NCBI GenBank assembly: GCA_002104905.1
Contig: MCFE01001015.1
Location: forward strand, 1 to 20,018
DNA length: 20,018 bases
Origin: Basidiobolus meristosporus CBS 931.73
Taxonomy: Eukaryota > Basidiobolomycota > Basidiobolomycetes > Basidiobolales > Basidiobolaceae
Direction of reading: 5' to 3'
Positions 8,455 through 16,033 of this stretch are shown piece after piece. The notes beneath the pieces are model-generated. The model saw only the letters and a list, made by a program, of their open reading frames with translations, was not told where the DNA came from and searched no databases. Made by a program: the position numbers and the translations under genes. Every line of letters begins with the position of its first letter. Position 1 is the first letter of the stretch.

Positions 8455-9931
8455 ATGAGCTTCCTCTTTAAGCCTAAACCAAAGTCCCCTCAATTAATTG
8501 TACAGAGCGTGAGGGATTCCCTATATCGTATCGATGGCCCAGACTGGAAGAAGGTCTGATTCATTTCCTCTCATCTGGGTGTCAGTTGCTTTGTTTAGCT
8601 CATGTCGCTATGTTCGTTGTAGGCCACTGACGAGGTGACGAAAACCCTGCAAATCCTGAGGGAGATGTTGAAAGAGGGCGACGGTACACACTTGGGTTAA
8701 ACCTTCCTTCCACTCTATTTGCTTATGCAACTCCAACCTCATTCAGCCACGCAGGTTGCGCAAGAGATACATAAAGCGGATCTCTTGCAACTTCTCATCC
8801 TGAAACTGCCCAGTCTTGAGTTCGAGGTAAATGCGACAGCAACTTCCACCAACCTGTTCACATGCGCTTACACAAAGCGGTAGACGAAAAAAGACGTGGT
8901 CAGCATATTCGGTCTACTCTTGCGAAGCCAGCTTGGTCATAGACACCCGACCGTTGATTATCTTTCGGAGAAATCGCACACGCTGTTCGCCATACTTCAC
9001 GGGTACGTACACCATCGTTGGCCGTAGTCCAGCAGGTTGATTAACTTTGCCCCAGCTTTGACAACCCCGAGATCGCATTGAACTGTGGCACGATACTGAA
9101 GGATTGTGTGAAATACCCGCCTCTGACCAAAGTGCTGCTAGATAGTCCGGAGTTTTATAAATTTTTCAAATACATTCAATCAGATACCTTTGACATCTCA
9201 AGCAATGCATTCTCCACATTCAAGGTGAGCTCAACAAACATACCTCCTGCTCCTCCGATGGTAACCGTCATATCCAGGATATCCTGACCCGCCAGAAAGA
9301 GTTATCCTCCACATTCCTAGTAAAGGAATATGACAAAGTAAGTGGGCATGTATCTGCATTGACGCCAGTGAAAGCTAACCACCCATCAGTTCTTTGAGCA
9401 CTTCTATCAGCTGTTAATGTCCGCCAACTACGTGACCAAACGACAGTCGTTAAAGGTAATGGTACAACGAGGAAGGCAAGGCCCGATTTCGCGACTAACC
9501 CGACGCATAGCTTTTGTCGGAGATCCTGATGAGCCGTACGAATTTTGAGGTGATGACCAGGTTTATTGGATGTCCAGAGAATCTGAAGACGATCATGAAC
9601 CTACTCCATGACCCAAGCAAGAGCGTCCAGATCGAAGCGTACCATGTGTTTAAGGTACTGGCTACACTCATCCACCCCAAGCCTCCCTAACACCCCACCC
9701 CCACCAGGTCTTCGTTGCCAACCCGCACAAACCACCTGCAATCGCCGAGATCCTGCGAAAGAATCAGGAGAAATTGGTGGCCTACCTCAATAATCTAAGC
9801 GATGGTCGAAACGGTAAGGGCCAGGGCGTTTATGCGGCCGTTGATCTGGTTGATTAATTCTCTACTTAGATGAGATGAAGTTTAACGAGGAAAAGACCTA
9901 CCTGCTCCGAATCATTCACCAATTAACGTGA
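8455..9931 (+). CDS. HYM1: Mo25/CAB39/Hym1 scaffold protein (10 exons)
   Basis: Armadillo-like scaffold that binds STE20/GCK-family kinases. In fungi it belongs to the RAM/MOR morphogenesis network, in animals to LKB1-STRAD. Proposed exons: 8455-8553, 8623-8683, 8747-8826, 8884-9002, 9056-9224, 9278-9337, 9390-9455, 9511-9654, 9708-9813, 9870-9931. All phases agree, giving 321 codons plus TGA; introns are 52-69 nt. The start gives MSFLFKPKPKSPQ, typical of the family. Later landmarks are RIDGPDWKKATDEVTKTL, LLLRSQLGHRHPTVDYL, YDKFFEHFYQLLMSANYVTK, NFEVMTRFIGCPENLKTIMN, VQIEAYHVFKVFVANPHKP and the C-terminal FNEEKTYLLRIIHQLT. Length is slightly below the usual 330-340. The first donor, GTCTGA, is non-consensus, and the exon 3 acceptor was chosen among two by frame. 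Confidence 0.93.
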
Positions 9932-9942
9932 ATCAATGCTTT

Positions 9943-9991
9943 CACCCCATCATCCCCCCTCACCCCTCACCCCTCACCCTCCCCTCACCCT
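9943..9991. repeat. C-rich minisatellite-like tract (CCCCTCA)n
   Basis: Degenerate CCCCTCA units form an almost pure C/T/A tract just beyond the Mo25 stop. The minus strand therefore has at least five runs of three or more G with short spacers, enough for a G-quadruplex. It lies about 150 bp upstream of the eL24 start codon. Confidence 0.7.
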
Positions 9992-10044
9992 ACTGTTGCG
10001 GATGCTGAAGAAAAATTAGATCAGGTCCCCAGTCAGAATTTTAT

Positions 10045-10136
10045 TAAAAGAAGTGCCGGATTGTTCGGCAACTCCCTTTCTTTTGATTCTTGCGAATAAA
10101 CGAATCTTTCTTCCTTCGTTTCGCATTCATATTACC
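10045..10136 (+). promoter_or_regulatory. Pyrimidine-rich leader/promoter region of eL24
   Basis: Repeated C/T-rich blocks (around 10073-10090 and 10104-10124) precede the ribosomal protein start codon. Such tracts are typical of ribosomal protein gene transcription starts. No defined factor site was recognised. Confidence 0.35.
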
Positions 10137-10719
10137 ATGAAGTAGGTGGAGTTCATTGCAGCTAGATGAGAACCATCCATCAACCCCTAACCCATCGACT
10201 TCCTCTAGGATCGAACTCTGCTCCTTCTCCGGCTACAAGATCTACCCTGGTCATGGTAGACTCTTCGTTCGTTCTGACAGCAAAGTAAGTCCCCATCCCA
10301 TCTCATCGCCTCAGTGGAGCCACGTTGGCTAACCGGATGGCCCCTAGGTTTTCCGCTTTGTTGACTCCAAGACCGAGTCCCTCTTCCAACAACGCATGAA
10401 CCCCCGTAAAATCAGCTGGACCGTTGTCTTCCGTCGCATGCACAAGAAGGGTATCACCGAGGAAGTCGCCAAGAAGCGTACCCGTCGTACCGTCAAGCAC
10501 CAACGTGCCGTCGTCGGTGCCTCCTGGGAAGCTATCCGCGCCAAGCGTAACCAAAAGCCTGAGGTTCGTGCTGCTGCTCGTCAAGCCGCCATCCGCGATG
10601 CCAAGGACAAGAAGAAGGCCGAACAGACCAAGAAGAAGGAGATCCGTGCTTCTCAACCCAAGATCTCCAAGCAACAAGCCAAGGGTGCCCGTCCCGTTGT
10701 TGCCGCCAAGAGCCGTTAA
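10137..10719 (+). CDS. RPL24: 60S ribosomal protein eL24
   Basis: Structural protein of the large ribosomal subunit. Exons 10137-10141, 10209-10284 and 10348-10719 give 150 codons plus TAA; introns are 67 and 63 nt with GTAGGT and GTAAGT donors. The first coding exon holds only ATG and two further bases, a pattern known for fungal ribosomal protein genes. The assembled N-terminus [20 protein letters not shown], then [20 protein letters not shown] and [16 protein letters not shown], is diagnostic for L24e. The C-terminal half is a highly basic Lys/Arg/Ala helix, ending AAKSR. Of the four zinc-binding cysteines of archaeal L24e only Cys6 remains, as is usual in eukaryotes. Codon use is strongly C-ending, as in highly expressed genes. 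Confidence 0.97.
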
Positions 10720-10737
10720 GAGGTGTTCGGAACTCTA

Positions 10738-10743
10738 AATAAA
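10738..10743 (+). promoter_or_regulatory. Probable polyadenylation signal AATAAA of eL24
   Basis: Exact AATAAA 18 bases beyond the stop codon. Confidence 0.4.
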
Positions 10744-10808
10744 CTCTACCGAGACCTCGTTCTCGTTATGTCGTAGATGGTGATTTTGTGTGTAAGTTCT
10801 AGGAATGG

Positions 10809-11190
10809 CTGGGTTGTCTGTACGTACATCGTGGAAGGGAAGGGTGCGCTTTTGAAATGACGTATGGGTTGTAGTATTCACACGGATTAGCTGTTTCTAT
10901 TCACTACTCGCTCCTAGTCCTAATCCTACGATATTGCTACAGTCACTTCATCTATCTCCTGGCACTTTGAGGTAGATGGTGTAAGGGATACATTATTGCG
11001 TCGATTATTTATCAGTGATTTTATATTAAATTGATGGATTAAGACAGCGTGGATACTCTGTGGTTTGCAGTAATATTGAGAAGAGCGATAGTCCCCCGAA
11101 ATCGCTCAAACTCTACCATTGCTATGGATTACTCTCCCAAAAACTACCAGAGAATCCTATGCTACGCTTAAGCGTAGTTACTTCTGTCAT
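10809..11190 (+). repeat. 382-bp direct repeat, copy 1 (native eL24 downstream flank)
   Basis: Recurs at 13317-13692 in the same orientation with 12 substitutions and a 6-bp deletion in the second copy. Copy 1 is continuous with the eL24 3' region, so it is probably the original. It has no TG...CA ends, PBS or PPT beside it, so it does not look like an LTR. No coding frame is supported. It contains the inverted repeat 11083-11089/11101-11107 and a perfect 16-bp palindrome at 11162-11177 close to its right end. Confidence 0.9.
11083..11107. other. Hairpin with paired substitution between copies
   Basis: GAGCGAT and ATCGCTC form a 7-bp stem around an 11-nt loop. In the second copy (13585-13609) the arms read GAGCAAT and ATTGCTC, so pairing is kept through a G-C to A-T change. 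Both changed positions are CpG sites, which gives a purely mutational explanation. Confidence 0.6.
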
Positions 11191-12980
11191 CTTGGTCAAC
11201 AAACCCATCAAGCTGTTCCATAAGCATCCTCATCAAGTTTTCCATTCAAAAATGCGGGTTTTATATCCATTTGATGTATAAAAGCTTATATTTAGCTGCA
11301 ATAGCCAATATTCTTCTGATGGAATTAAACTTGGCTACCGGTGCAAAGGTCTCAGTATAGTCAAGTCCTTTTGTTTGAGTGTATCCTTTGGCCACCAGTC
11401 TTGCTTTGTATCTTTCAATTATACCATCAGCCTTGCATCTTGTCTTAAAGACCCATCTGCATCCAATTGATTTTTTGTAATGGGTAATTTGACTAGGTCC
11501 CAGTTTGATTTTCCATTGGGGCCTGATATTCCTCAGTCATTGCTGATCTTCAAAACTCTGTCTGAGGGCTATATAGGGCCTCTCTTACAATCTGGGGCTT
11601 ATCAATATGGACTGAATAGGCAGAGGCTAAGTTTGTACCCTCATTTATATAGTAATTGGGGCTATTTCTTGTCCAGTTGGATCTTTGGGCATTTGATACT
11701 GTAATGATCACTTCTGGGATATTCCTGGGCACTGATTCTGGCTGAACCACAGTTGTAGAGTCCTCTGGAGTGAGAAAGTTTGCTTTTTTGCTCTGATTTA
11801 TTCCTGGCAATTGGTTGACTTGAGATTGTATTTATATCATCAACTGATGTCATTATTTGTAAAATTTTGAATTTTCATCAAACAACACATCTCTGGACTT
11901 GGTCAGCTTCTTTGCTTGGGTATTGTAGAGTCTGTATGCCTTACTCTCATTGCAATAGCCCAAAAATATGCATTTAACACTTTTTGGCTCAAGTTTTGAC
12001 CAATTTCCAGGCAGATTCTTGGCATATGCTTTACACCCAAATATTCTTAGATGTTCTGCACTTGGTCTGTACCCATACCATGCTCTGAATGGAGTAGACT
12101 CAGCAAGTATTCTGCTATAACCTCTACTCTTAAGGTACACAGCTGTGGCATCTGATTTGGCCCAATAATCATATGATAACTCTTGGTCATTGATTATACA
12201 TCTTGCCATATCAATTACTGATCTATTTACACATTCTGCTTCTCCATTTTGCTGTGGGGAGTATGATATAGTAGGCTCTTGCTCTATCCCATTATTTTTG
12301 CAGAAGTGGATGAAGAATTTTGAGGTATATTCTCCACCATTGTTGGAGCACATTTTCTTAATTTTTTTACCAGGTACTCTCCCCACCATGTCTTCAAGCT
12401 CACTGAGCTTAGACCAAGCCTCTTCCTTTCTCTCCATGAAGTGAACTCAGCTTTATCTTGTATAATCATCAATAAAAGCTATTAAATATTTCATCCTGCC
12501 TAAGGGTAGGTTTTGCATAAGTCCACACAGATCTAAGTGAGCTGGATCTGATTTTTTCTTAGTCTTGATTGACCCAGAGCTCTTGAATGATTGTTTGGCT
12601 TGTTTCCCATAAATGCAGGCTTCACAGTGCTCCAAATTAGCTGTGGGATCAATTCTTACCCCAGAAATTAGCTGATATTTGATCATTTTGTGCAAATAAT
12701 CTCAATTGTTATGTCCAAATCTCTTGTGCCAGAGCATTGGTGTTTCTTCATTCAAGTTAGTTATATTGGCATCCAGATATGCAGGCATATATGTGAACCT
12801 GTAAAGACTCTGATCTCTGATACCCAAAGCAATATCAGCACCATTTTGAGCAGTGATCATGCATCCAGAATTGTCAAAGCTGAGACTGAGTCCTTCCACT
12901 GTATCCTTGCTTACAGATAGTAGGTTCATGGCTATTTCTGGTACATAGAGTACTTCTCTAAAGGCTAATGTATGTAGTTA
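11191..12980 (-). pseudogene. Decayed Ty1/copia pol fragment (integrase to start of RT)
   Basis: Minus-strand fragment corresponding to about 17,050-18,847 of the copia element on the right. It starts in the segment before the GAG-pre-integrase zinc finger (HKRFGH ... HCEAC), covers the integrase core and the linker, and stops inside the RT N-terminal part. Intact frames remain at 12929-12702, 12695-12453, 12437-11853 and 11810-11550, separated by stops and frameshifts; 11550-11191 is badly broken. The second integrase catalytic Asp is changed: CSNNGGEY here against RSDNGGEY in the other copy. The glutamate is kept. Neither LTR, gag nor RNase H is attached. Both ends are cut off sharply, the lower-coordinate one exactly at the 382-bp repeat. 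It cannot encode a working protein. Confidence 0.93.
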
Positions 12981-13316
12981 GTATTTTGCCTCCTACTATA
13001 TGAGTGCAATGCTGCAGCTTGGCTGTGCTTAATCACTCTGGATGATGCTACTCAACTAGCCTGCAGTGCTACAAACTGATGCATTCTTTACTTGCTAAAG
13101 GCTCTGGTAGTGGAGGTACTTCATGTGGGTCATCATTAGTTAGTTCACCAGAAGTAACTTGCTGATGGTCAGGTGTAATGGCATGCACAGGCGCAACTTG
13201 ATATGTTGGCATGGCCCTTCACTGAGTTTGATGTGAAGCAGCTTGTTGACATGACTAGGCCCACTCCAATGGACTTATGTCTAAATGAGTAGTTTGGCAA
13301 GTTCTGGTGCTTTGCT
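12981..13316. other. Unassigned stretch, possibly another retroelement scrap
   Basis: Not alignable by eye to the copia element. On the minus strand, 13212..13069 is a 47-codon frame containing HEVPPLPEPLASK, which is like the proline-rich linker between integrase and RT in copia elements. The evidence is weak. The stretch ends exactly where the second 382-bp repeat begins. Confidence 0.3.
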
Positions 13317-13692
13317 CTGGGTTGTCTGTACGTACATTGTGGAAGGGAAGGGTGTGCTTTTGAAATGACGTATGGGTTGTGGTATTCACACGGATTAGCT
13401 GTTTCTATTCACTACTCGCTCCTAGTCCTACGATATTGCTACAGTCACTTCATTTATCTCCTGGCACCTTGAGGTAGATGGTGTAAGGGATACATTATTG
13501 AGTCGATTATTTATCAGTGATTTTATATTAAATTGATGGATCAAGACAGCGTGGATACTCTGTGGTTTGCAGTAATATTGAGAAGAGCAATAGTCCCCCA
13601 AAATTGCTCAAACTCTACCTTTGCTATGGATTACTCTCCCAAAAACTACCAGAGAATCCTATGCTACGCTTAAGCGTAATTACTTCTGTCAT
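13317..13692 (+). repeat. 382-bp direct repeat, copy 2 (376 bp)
   Basis: Displaced copy of the eL24 downstream flank. It lacks six bases (a CTAATC unit) and has lost CpG at six places relative to copy 1, five as transitions to TG or CA. The palindrome at its right end has one mismatch. It abuts a TG-starting LTR-like block at 13693. Confidence 0.9.
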
Positions 13693-14132
13693 TGTAACAC
13701 GGTTGTTCCTATAATTACTCTACTACTTCTTGACTATTTTGTTGGCAGTGAAACGTGCTAGATTAAGTTGGCCATGAAAAGCTGTGTGAGAGGTCTATAC
13801 ATTGTTGATAATGAGGTAAATTTTATGTTTGCACCTAAATATTTATGTTCAGTGAGTCCAATATATACTAGCAAAAGGACTTTACCATCTCCTGACCAAA
13901 CTACCTTTTGAAATATATGCTAGGAAAAGTTTCTCTATAATGTCAGATATATAGAATATACCTCTTGATGTTTTTTAAAAGGCCCCAAACCTGGTAAGCA
14001 TGCGCATCCGGTGAACATTTTCCTTGACATCACATTTAAAGGTATATTAGTTACTCACTCTTTCATTTGGTCACCAACTGAGCATCATGAACTCGGGTGA
14101 ATATTTAGGAGGAATTCCAAATTCTTACAACA
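13693..14132 (-). mobile_element. LTR-like block in reverse orientation
   Basis: Read on the minus strand it begins TGTTGTAAGAATTT and its first 36 bases match the start of the copia LTRs at about 85%. Further in, only patches agree (TGACCAAAT, TTCACC, CCAGGT). It ends GTGTTACA exactly at the border of the 382-bp repeat. The 440-bp length and TG...CA ends fit a related but different LTR. Flanking 5-mers (GTCAT, AACTT) do not match, so no target duplication is seen. An alternative is a 36-bp micro-inversion of the neighbouring LTR start. Confidence 0.5.
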
Positions 14133-14443
14133 AACTTAGTCACTTCGATCATTACCTACAAATCTTAGTGAATACTGACCAAATTCCTTGTTGGGATTTA
14201 CTTGGAATATTTTCACCAAAATATCAGGTACCCACAACATAAAAATTCTCAGAGCTGTCCAAACAGCCCCAAACTTTGCACACATATTCTTGAGACCTTC
14301 CGAAACCTATTCTACATGCTTGATATGTCAAGACCATGTATAAGTATAAATACTACTTTTACATTCTATAAATTCTTAAGTGAAAACCACTTAATCTACC
14401 TGTTCTCCCAATCTCTTCCAATATCTCAAGGACTCTTACAACA
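14133..14443 (+). mobile_element. 5'-truncated copia LTR
   Basis: Matches the 349-bp LTR at 15681-16029 from about position 39 onward and ends CTTACAACA. The first 38 bp are missing and replaced by the inverted block on its left. It keeps the TATA-like GTATAAATACTAC. It is followed by the same post-LTR sequence as the complete element, so it was the 5' LTR of an older copy. Confidence 0.88.
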
Positions 14444-14960
14444 GGCTATGGACCCCAAGTTGTAACTCCCTACAATATATAATACTGCTACCACTGGGGT
14501 TTTCTCCTCTGCTGAAAAGCTGAATGGATTTAACTATTGAGTCTGGAAAGTGAAGAAAAATATGCTGCTACAGGAAAGAGGCCTTTAGTGTTGTAAAAAT
14601 TCGTATTTCCACCTAAATACTCACCTAACTTAGTCACTTAGATCATCACCTTCAAATCCTAGAGAATACTGACCAAATTCCTTGTTGGGATTTACTTAGA
14701 ATATTTTCACCAAAATACCAGGTACCCAGAACATGAAAATTAGATAAGTTGTCCAAACAGCCCCAAACTTTGCACACATGTTCTTGGGACCTTCCTTAAC
14801 CTATTCTATGGGTTTGTAATGCCAAGATCAGGTAAAAGTATAAATCCTACTTTTACATTCAATAAATCATTAAGTGAAAACCACATAATCTACTTGTTCT
14901 CCCAATCACTTCCAATATCTCCAAGACTCTTACAACATTTAGGATATTGTTATGGTATGA
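14444..14960 (+). pseudogene. Remnant of copia gag start, split by a solo LTR
   Basis: Leader and first about 47 codons of gag of an older copia copy (14444-14588), resuming after the inserted LTR at 14943-14960. It aligns with 16030-16190. The ATG at 14448 is quickly followed by a TAA, and there is a TGA at the position of the YQVW motif, so it is dead. At the codon where the complete element has TGA, this copy has TAG. Similarity fades beyond 14960. Confidence 0.85.
14584..14942 (+). mobile_element. Solo copia LTR with TTTAG target duplication
   Basis: The LTR itself is 14589-14937, 349 bp, TGTTGTAA ... TTACAACA, the same length as the 5' LTR at 15681. Exact 5-bp duplications TTTAG flank it (14584-14588 and 14938-14942). 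Removing LTR and one duplication restores a gag sequence continuous with the other copy, so this is a nested insertion followed by LTR-LTR recombination. Confidence 0.95.
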
Positions 14961-15680
14961 TACTGATGTAGCTCAAATAAAAAAAAACTATGGCCTCCTG
15001 CTTGATAACCTCTGCATATGCACACACCTACTGCAATGGACACACTTCTATCACCTCAACTTTACTGCTTTTAGTGTGATACTTACAAATTGCTATATAC
15101 CTTGTATTGTAGGCAACATATAAATCTTGCAAATATATGCTTGGTTGCTGCCACTTTTGCCATGAATACCTCCTGAATATTTGCAAAGAACTTCTTGGTA
15201 TCCCTATGGGAAATAATTGTAATGATCCCATCAAAAGGCCATCACAAAGTTAAAGTCTTGTGATTAAGAGGTATTGATCCTATCAGGACACTGTACAAAG
15301 ACCTTTGAAAAATAATTGCACCCCGGATTTTGCAAAAACCTAGTCAAAATTTCTCATCACCAGAATACATAAGTGGCTTTTGATTGGTCCTCTGCCAGTT
15401 CTCTCACTTGCTGATCCCAGACACTCAATCACCTCCTATATTTGTGTACATTGATTGGTTATTGCTTCTTTTTCACACTCATCACTTCCTGACTCAACCA
15501 ATTCTCTTACCTTTCATGTATAAAAATTGATTCATATCTATTGAAACCTCCATTGTACCTCAGTAGCCTTTGTATTGACCTGTACTAGTCCCTATACCCA
15601 ACACTAACATTAAGCCCAACCCCATATTCAACAAGCAGCTCCATTTGAATCCACCTTTCAATAAGTATTTCTGATGTAAC
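14961..15680. other. Unassigned AT-rich stretch between retroelements
   Basis: No supportable gene. A TGTAATGATCCCAT at 15218 resembles the start of some fungal LTRs, and a TATA-like TGTATAAAAATTG occurs near 15518, but no matching end or target duplication was found. A minus-strand frame 15234-15028 has no recognisable domain. Confidence 0.35.
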
Positions 15681-16029
15681 TGTTGTAAAAATTTGTAATT
15701 CCACCTAAATATTCACATAACTTAGTCACTTAGATCATTACCTACAAATCTTAATGAATACTGACCAAATTCCTTGTTGGGATTTACTTAGAATATTTTC
15801 ACCAAAATACCAGGTACCCAGAACATGAAAATTAGATAAGTTGTCCAAACAGCCCCAAACTTTGCATACATGTTCTTGGGACCTTCCTTAACCTATTCTG
15901 CATGTTTGTAATGCCAAGACCAGGTAAAAGTATAAATACTACTTTTACATTCAATAAATAATTAAGTGAAAACCACATAATCTACTTGTTCTCCAAATCA
16001 CTTCCAATATCTCCAAGACTCTTACAACA
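15681..16029 (+). repeat. 5' LTR of the copia element
   Basis: 349 bp, TGTTGTAA ... TTACAACA with 8-bp inverted ends. Contains a TATA-like GTATAAATACTAC about 100 bp before its end. The bases that follow (GGTTATGAGCCCC, 16030-16042) occupy the primer binding site and resemble the initiator-Met type of copia elements. The match was judged by eye only. Confidence 0.93.
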
Positions 16030-16033
16030 GGTT

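Noticed and set aside
10303-10677. Leu/Gly-rich frame on the minus strand across eL24
   Set aside because: It is the antisense shadow of the Lys/Ala-rich eL24 coding exon.
13201-13316. CRISPR-like or tandem repeat array in the transposon nest
   Set aside because: No regularly spaced identical units are present; similarities there are explained by LTRs and the single duplication.
10809-13692. The 382-bp repeats as LTRs of the enclosed reverse element
   Set aside because: No TG...CA ends, no primer site or polypurine tract at the inner borders, no matching flanking 5-mers, and copy 1 is continuous with the eL24 3' region.
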